A DNA stretch of 64,000 nucleotides from Bartonella rochalimae ATCC BAA-1498 (GCF_000706645.1 NZ_KL407337.1:650783-714782); one strand, 5' to 3'; shown: positions 44,933-54,812, counted from the stretch's first letter. Notes: a model not told the origin generated them from the letters alone. Numbers and translations: made by a program.

Positions 44933-46312
44933 ATGACTGAAATCAAAACATCTACTAGCAACCTCAAAGATTTACCTTCTGAAGCCCTTGCTGAAGAATT
45001 AAAAAATCTTCATTTTGCCGACTCGATTGATATCATTAATGGTCTTGATATTATGGAACGGGTAATTATCCTCAGTCTTTTGCCTATTGATTATGCCATT
45101 GAACTTTTTGACAAACCAGAACTTGAAAGCCCAGCTGCTATTCTTGAACTTTTGCCCGTGAATCTTGCTGTCGAAATTCTTGACGGTATGTCTGCAGATG
45201 CTGCTGCGGACGTCTTCCAAGAAATGAATCAAGAAACGCGTAAACGGTTTTATGCTTTACTAAAATCTTTAACTCGGACTGAACTCAAAAAACTTACTAG
45301 TTATCCAGATCATACAGCTGGTGCATTGATGACAACAGAGTTTATAGCAGTACCAGCGAATTGGACTGTAAAAAAAACTTTAGATCATATTCGGGATGTT
45401 GAAAGAACACGTGAGACAGTATACACAAGCTATGTCATTGATCCGAAAACAAGTACCCTTCTCAAAGCCGTTTCTCTCCGTAACCTTATTCTTGCCTCAC
45501 CTGATGATAAAATTTTAAACGTCTCCACACACGATACACCTATCACAATATCACCCTTTACACACCACGAAGATATTGCTCGTCTCTTTCAACGTCATGA
45601 TCTTCTTTCTGTACCAGTTATTGATGACAGCAATCATGTGATTGGTATTGTAACAGTTGACGATGTACTTGACTCTATGGTCGATGAAATGAATGAAGAT
45701 GCCTATAAATTTGGAGGATTGGAAGCTTTAGATAAACCATATATGCAGATAAATTTTTTGGGAATGATGAAAAAACGCGGTGGCTGGCTGGCTTTACTCT
45801 TTATGGGTGAAATGTTAACAGCAAGCGCCATGCAATATTTCGAAACAGAACTTGAAAAAGTAATTGCTCTTACATTATTCATTCCTCTTATTATGAGTTC
45901 AGGAGGAAACTCTGGTTCACAAGCAACGTCTCTTATTATTCGTGCATTAGCCTTACGGGAACTCACACTCAAAGACTGGTGGAAAGTCATTATTCGTGAA
46001 ATTCCAACAGGCATCTCCCTTGGTATTTTACTCGGAATCATCGGTATTATACGGATTGCTGTTTGGCAACAACTCGGAATTTATAACTATGGTGATTATT
46101 GGTTTTTTATTGCTATAACTGTAGGAATAGCTTTAGTTGGAATTGTTACATTCGGTTCTTTAGTCGGATCTATGCTGCCCTTTATTCTTAAACGCTTAAA
46201 ATTTGACCCGGCAAGTGCTTCGGCTCCCTTTGTTGCGACCTTAGTAGATGTCATGGGTATTATAATTTACTTTTCCGTTGCTTCTTTTATTTTAACTGGA
46301 ATCTTACTTTAA
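44933..46312 (+). CDS. mgtE: Magnesium transporter MgtE
   Basis: Magnesium-gated channel of the inner membrane. The N-terminal helical N domain (about 15-135, with LLPVNLAVEILDGMSADAAA), a CBS pair (about 140-265, ending IGIVTVDDVLDSMVDE), a connecting helix and five membrane helices follow in order. The pore signature is SSGGNSGSQATSLIIRAL near residue 322, and the last helices carry the acidic residue in ATLVDVMGI. Length of 459 residues is typical. Confidence 0.95.
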   Translation: MTEIKTSTSNLKDLPSEALAEELKNLHFADSIDIINGLDIMERVIILSLLPIDYAIELFDKPELESPAAILELLPVNLAVEILDGMSADAAADVFQEMNQETRKRFYALLKSLTRTELKKLTSYPDHTAGALMTTEFIAVPANWTVKKTLDHIRDVERTRETVYTSYVIDPKTSTLLKAVSLRNLILASPDDKILNVSTHDTPITISPFTHHEDIARLFQRHDLLSVPVIDDSNHVIGIVTVDDVLDSMVDEMNEDAYKFGGLEALDKPYMQINFLGMMKKRGGWLALLFMGEMLTASAMQYFETELEKVIALTLFIPLIMSSGGNSGSQATSLIIRALALRELTLKDWWKVIIREIPTGISLGILLGIIGIIRIAVWQQLGIYNYGDYWFFIAITVGIALVGIVTFGSLVGSMLPFILKRLKFDPASASAPFVATLVDVMGIIIYFSVASFILTGILL

Positions 46313-46460
46313 TATGGCACGTATTAAAATCTCTCCTTCATTTTTATAAAAAATGTTCTTCCTCTTCCCAAAGTCTAAAAAAAACTGTAAAAGATCTGAA
46401 ACTGTAAAGAGAAAAGCTTTACTTCAAAGAGAATTTCATTAAACGAAAAGAAGAAAATTT

Positions 46461-48284
46461 ATGCAATTGCGTAATATTGCTATCATCGCCCACGTTGACC
46501 ACGGTAAAACAACACTTGTAGACGAACTCCTCAAACAATCAGGAAATTTTCGTGATAACCAGCGCACAAGCGAGCGCATGATGGATTCAAATGATATCGA
46601 AAAAGAACGCGGTATTACAATTCTAGCAAAAGTAACATCTGTTGTTTGGAAAGATACCCGAATTAATATTGTTGATACCCCTGGTCACGCCGATTTCGGT
46701 GGTGAAGTAGAACGTATCCTTAATATGGTAGACGGAGCTATTGTCCTTGTTGATGCTGCTGAAGGTCCTATGCCACAAACCAAATTTGTTGTTGGAAAAG
46801 CGTTAAAAGTAGGATTACGTCCTATTGTTGCAATCAATAAAATTGATCGACCTGACGCCCGAGCTGATGAAGTTGTCAATGAAGTTTTTGACCTTTTTGC
46901 AGCTCTTGATGCAACCGATGAACAATTGGATTTCCCTATTCTTTATGGATCAGGTCGTGATGGATGGATGGCTGTATCTCCTGAAGGACCCAAAGATCAA
47001 GGATTAAGTGCCTTGTTTGATCTTGTAGTCCGTCATGTACCTACACCAACCATTGCTGAAGGACCATTCCGCATGATCGGTACTATCCTTGAAGCCGATC
47101 CTTTTTTGGGACGAATCATTACAGGACGCGTTCATTCGGGCTCAATTAAACCCAATCAAAATATTAAAGTTCTGGGACAAGATGGAAAACTTTTAGAAAC
47201 TGGGCGTATTTCAAAAATTTTAGCATTCCGTGGATTAGAACGACAACCTATTGAAGAAAGTGCTGCTGGAGATATTATAGCAATTGCAGGACTCCAAAAA
47301 GGAACTGTTGCTGACACCTTCTGTGATCTTTCCGTCAATGAGTCTCTTATTGCTCAACCAATTGATCCACCCACTGTTACTATGAGCTTTCTTGTGAATG
47401 ATAGTCCCCTTGCTGGTACAGAAGGAGATAAAGTAACAAGTCGAATTATCCGTAACCGTTTGTTAAAAGAGGCAGAAGGAAATGTAGCTCTTAAAATTGA
47501 AGAATCAGATGATAAAGACTCTTTTTATGTTTCAGGACGAGGAGAATTACAGCTCGCGGTCCTTATTGAAAACATGCGTCGTGAAGGATTTGAACTAAGT
47601 GTTTCACGACCACGCGTAGTTATGCAAAAAGATGAAAATGGAATAACTTTAGAACCAATTGAAGAAGTTGTAATCGATGTTGATGAAGAATATTCCGGAA
47701 CCATTGTTCAAAAAATGTCAGAACGCAAAGGAGAAATGATTGAACTCCGTCCATCAGGTGGAAATCGTGTACGCCTTGTGTTTTATGCACCAACCCGCGG
47801 ACTTATTGGCTATCAATCTGAACTTTTAACGGATACACGTGGTACAGCAATTATGAATCGTCTTTTCCATGCCTATGAGCCTTATAAGGGAGAAATTAGT
47901 GGCCGTACCAATGGTGTAATGATTTCAAATGATAATGGTGAAGCTGTTGCCTATGCGCTTTTTAATCTTGAAGATCGTGGCCCTATGATGATCGATGCTG
48001 GCGTAAAAGTTTATCAAGGTATGATTGTTGGCATACACTCACGCGATAATGACTTAGAAGTAAATGTTTTAAAAGGGAAGAAGCTAACAAACATGCGTGC
48101 TTCTGGTAAAGATGAAGCCGTAAAATTAAGCCCTCCAATCAAAATGACCTTAGAACGTGCACTGTCATGGATACAAGATGACGAGCTAGTAGAAGTGACG
48201 CCTAAAAATATTCGTTTGCGTAAACTCTACCTAGATCCAAATGAACGTAAACGTTTCGAAAAAACACGTTCATCACTTGCCTGA
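46461..48284 (+). CDS. typA: Translational GTPase TypA/BipA
   Basis: Ribosome-binding GTPase needed under stress and cold. The G1 motif [10 protein letters not shown] starts near residue 9, then [21 protein letters not shown] and NKIDRPDAR. Domains II, III, V and the C-terminal domain follow. Length of 607 residues is standard. ppa begins 67 bases downstream on the same strand. Confidence 0.97.
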   Translation: MQLRNIAIIAHVDHGKTTLVDELLKQSGNFRDNQRTSERMMDSNDIEKERGITILAKVTSVVWKDTRINIVDTPGHADFGGEVERILNMVDGAIVLVDAAEGPMPQTKFVVGKALKVGLRPIVAINKIDRPDARADEVVNEVFDLFAALDATDEQLDFPILYGSGRDGWMAVSPEGPKDQGLSALFDLVVRHVPTPTIAEGPFRMIGTILEADPFLGRIITGRVHSGSIKPNQNIKVLGQDGKLLETGRISKILAFRGLERQPIEESAAGDIIAIAGLQKGTVADTFCDLSVNESLIAQPIDPPTVTMSFLVNDSPLAGTEGDKVTSRIIRNRLLKEAEGNVALKIEESDDKDSFYVSGRGELQLAVLIENMRREGFELSVSRPRVVMQKDENGITLEPIEEVVIDVDEEYSGTIVQKMSERKGEMIELRPSGGNRVRLVFYAPTRGLIGYQSELLTDTRGTAIMNRLFHAYEPYKGEISGRTNGVMISNDNGEAVAYALFNLEDRGPMMIDAGVKVYQGMIVGIHSRDNDLEVNVLKGKKLTNMRASGKDEAVKLSPPIKMTLERALSWIQDDELVEVTPKNIRLRKLYLDPNERKRFEKTRSSLA

Positions 48285-48351
48285 TGATGAATCTCTTTAC
48301 CTTAATGTACTATTCTGTTTGATTTTATTTAATTCTAGAAAGGGTAATTAC

Positions 48352-48894
48352 GTGAACATTAATGAAATACCTATCGGCAAAAATCCACCAGAAGATGTTA
48401 ATGTTATCATTGAAGTTGCTATTGATAGTCAACCAATAAAATATGAAATGGATAAAAAATCTGGATTATTATTTGTTGACCGTTTCCTCCATACACCAAT
48501 GACTTATCCTGGAAATTATGGCTTCATCCCGCATACACTTTCGGAAGATGGTGATCCCGTTGATGTTCTCATCAGTAGCACCCGTCCTCTTATTCCAGGT
48601 TGTGTCATTAATGTATACCCAATCGGTGTTCTTATGATGGAAGATGATGGCGGCAAAGACGAAAAAATTATTGCTATTCCTGCTCAAAAATTAACAAAAC
48701 GCTACATTAATGTTCATAATTATACAGATCTTCCAGAAATCACATTAAAACAAATTGAGCATTTTTTTGGACATTACAAAGATCTTGAACCTGGAAAATG
48801 GGTTAAAATTGAAGGTTGGCGCGATAAAGACTATGCACATGAATTGATTAAAAAAGCGATTGAACGTAATAAACAACATAACTGTTCGCTTTAA
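48352..48894 (+). CDS. ppa: Inorganic pyrophosphatase (family I)
   Basis: Hydrolyses pyrophosphate. The active-site stretch [10 protein letters not shown] carries the three metal-binding aspartates; [15 protein letters not shown] and [11 protein letters not shown] are also typical. The open frame reaches back into typA, but the GTG at 48352 with AAGGG 8 bases upstream starts the family N terminus ([15 protein letters not shown]) and gives 180 residues, the usual length. Confidence 0.96.
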   Translation: MNINEIPIGKNPPEDVNVIIEVAIDSQPIKYEMDKKSGLLFVDRFLHTPMTYPGNYGFIPHTLSEDGDPVDVLISSTRPLIPGCVINVYPIGVLMMEDDGGKDEKIIAIPAQKLTKRYINVHNYTDLPEITLKQIEHFFGHYKDLEPGKWVKIEGWRDKDYAHELIKKAIERNKQHNCSL

Positions 48895-48902
48895 ATAAAA
48901 AC

Positions 48903-48926
48903 ACAGCCTGTATCTTCACAGGCTGT
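48903..48926. terminator. Bidirectional terminator between ppa and the yggU gene
   Basis: ACAGCCTGT (48903-48911) and ACAGGCTGT (48918-48926) form a perfect 9-bp stem with a 6-base loop. On the minus strand GTTTTTATTT follows, and on the plus strand a mixed T/C/A stretch, so it ends both convergent genes. Confidence 0.75.
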
Positions 48927-48947
48927 CATCTTCTTAATTTTATAGGA

Positions 48948-49253
48948 TTATACTCTAAAAGATTGTAATATTTTCTCTACTTCTTTTAAATATTTTGAAA
49001 AATAAAGCTGTTTATAGTGTGATGTTGCTCCACTTCCAAGAGAGATGCAAGACGATGGTATCTTCCATTGCTTCGCCAAAAATTTAATCAATGCTTTATT
49101 TGCTTTGCCGTTTTCAGGAATAGCACGCAGACGTATAATTAAATACTGTTTCCCATCATCTCTATTCTCAACCTTTATTATACTATCAACTGAGGCTTTT
49201 GGAATCAAACGGACAAATAAAATCAAACGATGAGCATCAACTCGATAAAACAT
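48948..49253 (-). CDS. yggU: DUF167/YggU family protein
   Basis: Small protein of unknown biochemical function. The family core is visible: LFVRLIPKASVDSI, then LIIRLRAIPENGKANKALIKFLA, then the C-terminal strand with SSCISLGSGATSHYKQLYF. Length of 101 residues is normal. It lies 31 bases after yggT on the same strand, the conserved yggT-yggU pair. The family is linked to the envelope only by association. Confidence 0.88.
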   Translation of the reverse strand: MFYRVDAHRLILFVRLIPKASVDSIIKVENRDDGKQYLIIRLRAIPENGKANKALIKFLAKQWKIPSSCISLGSGATSHYKQLYFSKYLKEVEKILQSFRV

Positions 49254-49283
49254 CTTATTTCGCCTAAGGAAATATCTTCACTT

Positions 49284-49577
49284 TTATAAAAGCATTCCTG
49301 CATAAGCACGCCACATGAAAATACGAATAAAGTAAATAATCATAAAAACCACAATAGGTGAAATATCAATTGTCCCAAGATTAGGTAAAAAACGTCGAAT
49401 ATAGCATAAAATTGGTTCTGTTGTACGATATAGAAAATTACCGATCATAGTGACAAAAACATTCCGGGTATTGACAATATTAAATGTATAAAGCCAAGAA
49501 AAAATAGCATGAGCTACTAAGATAGCAATGTAAATACTAAAGATTAGATCCAGCACACTAAGAAAAGCATAGATCAT
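49284..49577 (-). CDS. yggT: YggT family membrane protein
   Basis: Two hydrophobic helices (about 5-30 and 68-92) flank a cytoplasmic or periplasmic loop with RTTEPILCYIRRFLPNLGTIDISPI, of which the TEP and the NLG-DISP parts are the YGGT signature. The frame extends to 49595, but the ATG at 49577 follows AAGGAAATACGA and gives 97 residues, the family length. Members affect osmotic tolerance and cell envelope organisation in some bacteria; the molecular role is unknown. Confidence 0.88.
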   Translation of the reverse strand: MIYAFLSVLDLIFSIYIAILVAHAIFSWLYTFNIVNTRNVFVTMIGNFLYRTTEPILCYIRRFLPNLGTIDISPIVVFMIIYFIRIFMWRAYAGMLL

Positions 49578-49894
49578 TCGTATTTCCTTTACCAATCAAT
49601 AGAATGGAGGTTCATATAGAAAACTTTATGCAAATAAAGTCTTTATTAAAATAGTCTCACCAATTATTCTTCTTTTTCATTTCAAATAAAAATTAATATT
49701 TTTAGCATATATCATCATACCGCAATGTCATAAAATATTAAAGTGAAGCAATAATACACCAAAATAGAAAAAGAATTTACAAAAGTTCTCATCCTTCATT
49801 TAATTAGTCAGCTGGCTAATTAATTTTTGTTTTCCTCATAAACTATTCTAAATAGTATCGGCCTTTAAAGGCCGATTTTCTTTTTATTATAAAA
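49578..49894. other. Intergenic region with three consecutive inverted repeats
   Basis: No gene. Inverted repeats follow one another: an 8-bp stem TTAATTAG/CTAATTAA (49800-49823) with TTTTTGTTTT after it; a 6-bp stem ACTATT/AATAGT (49842-49856); and a perfect 20-bp palindrome (49857-49876) followed by TTTCTTTTTATT. The T-tracts lie on the right side, so as terminators they would act on plus-strand transcription, whereas both flanking genes are on the minus strand. Confidence 0.55.
49857..49888 (+). terminator. Terminator-like palindrome beside ialB
   Basis: ATCGGCCTTTAAAGGCCGAT is a perfect palindrome with a GC-rich stem and a T-rich tail on the plus strand. It lies 18 bases past the ialB stop. 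For ialB itself (minus strand) the hairpin lacks a U-tract, so it may instead stabilise the 3' end of that message. Confidence 0.5.
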
Positions 49895-50452
49895 TTACAT
49901 TTGCAAAGCAATAAAACGATTCAGTGCATCGCTAAAACCACTTAATTGCACAAACAAATCATTCAGAGCTGGCTCTCCTGGAGTAGAAACTGTCATCGCT
50001 AAATTCAACTTTTTTCCTGCACGTAAAGCTGCCACATAATTTTTGTCAAAAGCTACTGGAACAATGCAACCTGCTGGTATACAAGTCCGAATGTTTGTTT
50101 CAATAACATTCTTTCCACCATCTACTTGTAAACGAATAGGTTTAGAAACTAAAATACCAAAAGGAACTGTCAAAGTTCCTGTCAAAGTACCATCAGAATT
50201 GGAAGAAATGTTCATAGCTAATATGACACGATTTTGATCATTAACTTCTTGGCGATACATAAAGCAAACTTTTTTTCCGTCCTGTAGATTACAGTTAACA
50301 TTCCACAAACCATAAGTCTCGGTTAAAGAAGAAGCACCGTTCGGCAATGAAGCTTCAGAAAGCTTTGTTGTAGTCGGCTTTGTACTCTGCGCAAATGCAA
50401 CAGAAACACTCAAGAGTGTAAAAGTTATAAAGAAATTAAATATTTTTTTCAT
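49895..50452 (-). CDS. ialB: Invasion-associated locus protein B (IalB)
   Basis: Exported protein required for efficient erythrocyte entry in Bartonella bacilliformis. A clear signal peptide (about 1-22, ending SVAFAQ) is followed by the IalB fold. Marks are SLPNGASSLTETYGLWNVNC, DGKKVCFM, and RTCIPAGCIVPVAFD, with four cysteines likely in two disulphides. Length of 185 residues agrees with the family. It follows ialA on the same strand after about 107 bases, the classical ialAB locus. Confidence 0.93.
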   Translation of the reverse strand: MKKIFNFFITFTLLSVSVAFAQSTKPTTTKLSEASLPNGASSLTETYGLWNVNCNLQDGKKVCFMYRQEVNDQNRVILAMNISSNSDGTLTGTLTVPFGILVSKPIRLQVDGGKNVIETNIRTCIPAGCIVPVAFDKNYVAALRAGKKLNLAMTVSTPGEPALNDLFVQLSGFSDALNRFIALQM

Positions 50453-50559
50453 CTCACATCCTAATTTTTAAACACACAATAGAATCACTGCTATTATTTC
50501 TGATAACAAGACATAATACAAAGCTTCTTAAGAAAAAATAGCTTTTACAATTATAAGAT

Positions 50560-51081
50560 TTATAAACATCTAGCACTATTTCGAAATTCTTTCACAACTT
50601 TTGTATAAACATGCTTTTTAAAAGAAACAACAATTGAAGGAATCTCTTCCAAATCAATCCATTTCCACTGATCAAACTCTGCCGTATTACCATCAGGTGG
50701 TGGATTAATGGTAATTTCAGAAGTCTCTCCCGTAAACTGAAAAGAAAACCATTTTTGTATTTGACCACGATATTTATTATTTAAAACATGTCCCATAAGT
50801 TCTTGTGGGAAATCATACTTAAACCAATCCTGAGCTTCCTTAATCAACTTAATGGATTGGATACCTGTTTCTTCATAAAGTTCACGTCGTGCTGCATCTA
50901 TCGGCTTTTCTCCTGGATTAATTCCCCCCTGTGGTAACTGCCAAAGTTTGGACATGTCAACTTGTGCGTCAGCAACTGCCATCAAACGGCGTCCAACCCA
51001 AACTTTACCTTCATGATTAAACACAAGAATTCCCACACATTTCCGATAAGGGAGAGCTTTAAAACCAACAATTGTATCCAC
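50560..51081 (-). CDS. rppH: RNA pyrophosphohydrolase / dinucleoside polyphosphate hydrolase (RppH, IalA)
   Basis: Nudix enzyme that hydrolyses ApnA dinucleotides and can start mRNA decay by removing 5' pyrophosphate. In Bartonella it is known as IalA and is part of the invasion locus. The Nudix box is GGINPGEKPIDAARRELYEE then TG. LWQLPQGG precedes it. The frame begins at an ATG at 51111 without a ribosome binding site; the GTG at 51081 follows AAGGG at 7 bases and places PYRKCVGILVFN near residue 11, as in relatives, so I choose 173 residues. Confidence 0.92.
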   Translation of the reverse strand: MDTIVGFKALPYRKCVGILVFNHEGKVWVGRRLMAVADAQVDMSKLWQLPQGGINPGEKPIDAARRELYEETGIQSIKLIKEAQDWFKYDFPQELMGHVLNNKYRGQIQKWFSFQFTGETSEITINPPPDGNTAEFDQWKWIDLEEIPSIVVSFKKHVYTKVVKEFRNSARCL

Positions 51082-51140
51082 CTCATTATCCCTTATAAAA
51101 ATACAGCTCATATAAAACTATAAGCTGTACAGCTTTCTTC

Positions 51141-52451
51141 TTATTTTAAAATACCTTGATGAGGATCTGGTGGAAATGCCTTATGCGTTATCTCACCCCG
51201 TAAAAGCTTATAAGCTTCATTCAATTGCACATCATCCTTAGGATCTTTAGGAACAAAAGCAGCTGAACCAGAGCCTTTCTCACTTTCTTGTTTTCCTTTG
51301 ATATGTCCTTTTAACTCAGATTCACCAAGCGTTACATCATAACCCTTATATTTTTCAGGCAATGGCTGCTCAACAATAATATCAGGGGTAATCCCAGTTC
51401 CTTGAATTGATGTACCCATCGGGGTGTAATAAAGCGCTGTCGTTAAACGTAAAGCTCCATTTTCACCTAAAGGAATAATGGTTTGAACAGATCCCTTACC
51501 AAAAGATTGTGTTCCTAAAATTGTAGCGCGACGATGATCTTGTAAAGCCCCTGCAACAATTTCAGAAGCACTTGCTGAACCACCATTAATAAGAACAATG
51601 AGAGGCTTCCCATTAATCAGATCTCCTGGTCTAGCATCAAATCTCGTCACATCTTTCTTTCTACGACCACGAATCGATACAATTTCGCCTCTATTAAGAA
51701 AAGCACCTGAAATACTAACCGCCTGTTCTAAAAGGCCTCCAGGATTAAGGCGTAAATCAAGCACATACCCTTTCAAACGATCTTGAGAAATTTTGGATTG
51801 AATGTCTTTAACTGCAGCTTGAAGATCACCAAAAGTCTGCTCAGAAAATTGAATAAGTTTTAAATAACCAATATCATTTTCAACACGATACTTAACCGCC
51901 TTCACTTTGATAATATCACGAATAACTTTGATCTCAAGAGGTTTATCAACACCAGAACGAATAATTGTTAGCGTAACCGGTGTACCAACAGCACCTCTCA
52001 TTTGATTCACAGCTTCATTCAAAGACTGACCTTTTACCTGTTTACCATCAATCTTTAAAATCACATCTCCTGCTAAAATACCAGCTTTTGAAGCTGGTGT
52101 ATCCTCCATCGGGGAAACAATCTTAAGAAGACTCTTTTCCATGGTTACTTCAATACCAAGACCACCAAACTCTCCCTTAGTAGAAGCTCTCATGTCTTTA
52201 GCGGCTTCAGCATCCATATAAGAGGAATGAGGATCAAGCGAAGAAAGCATTCCATTAATAGCATTCTCAACAAGCTTTTTATCATTTGGAACTGTAACAT
52301 AGTGCATCCGCACTCGTTCAAAGATATCACCAAATATAGCCAACTGTTTATAAATATTACTGTCATTATTCGCAGCAACAGATTGCACTATAATCGTTGA
52401 ACTGACGCTGAGCAATATCACAGCGACCGAAAGTATAACTTTACGAATCAT
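51141..52451 (-). CDS. ctpA: Carboxy-terminal processing protease CtpA (S41)
   Basis: Periplasmic serine protease. An N-terminal membrane or signal segment (about 5-25), a PDZ domain (about 85-165, with GGLGIEV and GDVILKIDGKQV) and the S41 catalytic core follow. The Ser lies in GGSASASEIVAGAL and the Lys in GTQSFGKGSVQT. The tail after residue 370 is charged and Lys/Glu-rich. Length of 436 residues. Its start overlaps the 3' end of envC by 11 bases, a constant pairing in rhizobia. In Brucella the homologue affects envelope integrity and virulence. Confidence 0.95.
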   Translation of the reverse strand: MIRKVILSVAVILLSVSSTIIVQSVAANNDSNIYKQLAIFGDIFERVRMHYVTVPNDKKLVENAINGMLSSLDPHSSYMDAEAAKDMRASTKGEFGGLGIEVTMEKSLLKIVSPMEDTPASKAGILAGDVILKIDGKQVKGQSLNEAVNQMRGAVGTPVTLTIIRSGVDKPLEIKVIRDIIKVKAVKYRVENDIGYLKLIQFSEQTFGDLQAAVKDIQSKISQDRLKGYVLDLRLNPGGLLEQAVSISGAFLNRGEIVSIRGRRKKDVTRFDARPGDLINGKPLIVLINGGSASASEIVAGALQDHRRATILGTQSFGKGSVQTIIPLGENGALRLTTALYYTPMGTSIQGTGITPDIIVEQPLPEKYKGYDVTLGESELKGHIKGKQESEKGSGSAAFVPKDPKDDVQLNEAYKLLRGEITHKAFPPDPHQGILK

Positions 52452-53715
52452 TTTTGTTCCTTTTTAATTGTTCAGTCTGCCACCAAGGTTTTGGATCCAC
52501 AGGTTTTCCATGCTTTCTAAACTCAATGTAAAGCATTGGAGTCTTTTTGCCTATATCCAATGCAATAGTATTCGCAATAAATTCCGTTCCCATCATACCA
52601 ATAGGTTCACCTGAAAGAACAAACTGCCCCTGTGTTACATTGATTTTAGCCATTCCGATAAGAGTAATATAGTAACCATGTCCAACATTAAGAATAATTA
52701 ATTGTCCATAAGAACGAAATGATCCAGAAAAAGCCACAAGGGCATCAGCGGGAGCTATAACTATAGCTTCTGGTTCTGTTGCAATAATTTCACCAAAACG
52801 CGCAACATGCGAACTATTATTAAAATGTTGAATTTTTTTTCCTGAAACAGGTAAAAGAAAATGACCCTTTTTATTTTGAAGATCTCTCTGCTCTAATAAT
52901 TGTAAACTTTTCCGTATATTCTCTGATGAAGTGGAATCAGACTGTGCTTGATAATCAAGCTCTAAAATTAATTCTTCTAAAGACTGCGCTTTCTTAATAA
53001 GAGTAATATTTTTCTGTCGCAGCATTATAAGCTCTTTTTGTGATCTTTTCTGTAATTTTTCTTTTTCATCTAACAAAAACTCTAAATATTTAAGCTGCTC
53101 TGCTTGATTTTGCATTTTAGCTTTTAAATCTACGCATTCCATAGCAATAACATGACCTAAATTAGTCAATTTTTTTAGATTTTTTGTTAAATTCTGTGTT
53201 TTTTCTTGCATATCAGGAATGATAGCTCCCAATAAAATAGAGCTGCGTATGGAGGCAAGAATATCTTTAGGTTGCGCTATAAGAGCAGGAGGTGGTTTTA
53301 ATCCTGTCCGTGCTAAAATAGCTAATATCTCTGAAAATTCAGCCTGGCGATTTTTTAAATTTTGATACACTTGCGTCTTCTGTTCTAAAAGTTGCTTAAG
53401 CTTTTCCTCCCTTTCAATAATATCATTTGCTAAATTACGCTCTACTTTAGCAACTTTTATGAGTTCATCAGTCAAAGCACGTTGATCTTTTTTCAAAAGG
53501 TCAACTTGTTGTATCAATGAAGCAATATGTTTACGCGATATAGAGATATTATTGCGAATGTCCATTAATGTTTTTTGTACTACTTCGCGACTGTCCATAT
53601 CTTCAGCATATGAAATAGATGTCTGAATATCCGTACTTAATATCAGCAACAGCAATATCATGCACTTCTTGCATAAATATTGCATCTTTATCTTTTCATG
53701 AAGAAACCTCTTCAT
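52441..53715 (-). CDS. envC: Murein hydrolase activator EnvC-like protein
   Basis: Periplasmic factor that activates amidases during cell separation. A signal peptide (core CMILLLLILSTDIQTSISYA) ends near residue 37. A long coiled coil spans about 45-275. A LytM/M23 domain occupies about 300-415. The first metal ligands are missing and the usual HxH is replaced (NVGHGYYITLIGM), so it is catalytically dead, as in other EnvC proteins. Length of 424 residues. The coupled ctpA downstream fits a peptidoglycan-maturation unit. Confidence 0.88.
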   Translation of the reverse strand: MKRFLHEKIKMQYLCKKCMILLLLILSTDIQTSISYAEDMDSREVVQKTLMDIRNNISISRKHIASLIQQVDLLKKDQRALTDELIKVAKVERNLANDIIEREEKLKQLLEQKTQVYQNLKNRQAEFSEILAILARTGLKPPPALIAQPKDILASIRSSILLGAIIPDMQEKTQNLTKNLKKLTNLGHVIAMECVDLKAKMQNQAEQLKYLEFLLDEKEKLQKRSQKELIMLRQKNITLIKKAQSLEELILELDYQAQSDSTSSENIRKSLQLLEQRDLQNKKGHFLLPVSGKKIQHFNNSSHVARFGEIIATEPEAIVIAPADALVAFSGSFRSYGQLIILNVGHGYYITLIGMAKINVTQGQFVLSGEPIGMMGTEFIANTIALDIGKKTPMLYIEFRKHGKPVDPKPWWQTEQLKRNKNDS

Positions 53716-53815
53716 TTATTCAACCATCAAACTCAATTATATAAACTAACAATGCTTTAAATGCTGTCACCTAAAACAATGTTAACAAGTGCATGAATAG
53801 GTATAAAAATAAAAT

Positions 53816-54298
53816 TTAAAAACGATGATAAGGGTGATGACCAATAATTGTTATGGCTCTATACAGCTGTTCTATAAGTAATATACGTGCGATCTGATGC
53901 GGCCAGGTCATAAACCCAAAAGATAAAATAAAATCAGCGTGGTTTCTAACTTGTTCACTATGCCCATCAGGTCCTCCTAAAGCAAGTATTAAATCACGAA
54001 CACCCTCATCACGATAAAATACTAATTTCTCAGCAAAAATAGATGATGATATTGACTTTCCACGCTCATCCAATACAATTAATCGGCATTTTTCAGGTAA
54101 ATACTCAAAAAGTTTTTTTCCTTCTTCTTTCATACGTTGACAGGGCGTCTGAGCACGACTTTCTGATATTTCTTGCATTTTTCCAAACTGAAAACCTATA
54201 GCCCCAGCACTTTTAGAAAAACGATCTAAATAACGGTGAACTAATATCTGTTCAGCACCTTGTTTCATACGACCAACAGCAAAAATAGAAACTTGCAT
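53816..54298 (-). CDS. rlmH: 23S rRNA pseudouridine-1915 N3-methyltransferase RlmH
   Basis: SPOUT-class enzyme that methylates pseudouridine 1915 in helix 69. The knot region shows LDERGKSISS, LILALGGPDGHS and the C-terminal IIGHHPYHRF. The open frame extends to 54349, overlapping rsfS, but the ATG at 54298 (MQVSIFAVGRMK) gives the standard 160 residues and lies one base past the rsfS stop, TGATATG. Confidence 0.95.
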   Translation of the reverse strand: MQVSIFAVGRMKQGAEQILVHRYLDRFSKSAGAIGFQFGKMQEISESRAQTPCQRMKEEGKKLFEYLPEKCRLIVLDERGKSISSSIFAEKLVFYRDEGVRDLILALGGPDGHSEQVRNHADFILSFGFMTWPHQIARILLIEQLYRAITIIGHHPYHRF

Positions 54299-54299
54299 A

Positions 54300-54662
54300 T
54301 CAGTTGTCTCCAACAAGAATTGATTCAATATTCTCCAAACCTGAATCAAGCCATATTTTTTCTAAATTATAAAAAGTGCGAATTTCCGGACGAAAAAGGT
54401 GAATAATGATATCGCTTGCATCAATTAGTACCCAATCCCCTCCAGCCATTCCCTCTACCCTCGCGTTACCATATCCACTTCCTTTCCAAACAGATAAAAG
54501 ACGATCAGTGATAGCCAAAACATGACGCTGAGAACACCCAGAAGCAATAACCATATAATCAGCTAAAGAAAACCTTCCCCGTAGATCAATAGAAATAATA
54601 TCTTCTGCTTTTATATCTTCTAAACTACTCAGAATAATTTTAAGACCATTCGTAACTGACAA
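54300..54662 (-). CDS. rsfS: Ribosomal silencing factor RsfS
   Basis: Binds protein L14 of the large subunit and blocks subunit joining in slow growth. The core is recognisable: EDIISIDLRGRFSLADYMVIASG, then SQRHVLAITDRLL, and GDWVLIDASDIIIHLFRPEIR, ending ILVGDN. The frame given starts at a TTG at 54662 and codes 120 residues. Sequence continuing in frame upstream to 54722 also reads like the family N terminus and has a ribosome binding site, so the true start may be earlier (see findings). nadD and proBA precede, as in rhizobia. Confidence 0.9.
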   Translation of the reverse strand: MSVTNGLKIILSSLEDIKAEDIISIDLRGRFSLADYMVIASGCSQRHVLAITDRLLSVWKGSGYGNARVEGMAGGDWVLIDASDIIIHLFRPEIRTFYNLEKIWLDSGLENIESILVGDN

Positions 54663-54812
54663 GCATTTTTCTTCTGCTGAAGAAGCAATAATATTACAAC
54701 GTTTTTGTACAAATTTTTCCAGACTAATATCCTTTCTTATTATTATTTAAAACATAAGAGTTAAGAGTAAAAGAAGAATACTCTAAAATAGTTGCAGAAT
54801 CCTATAAAATCT

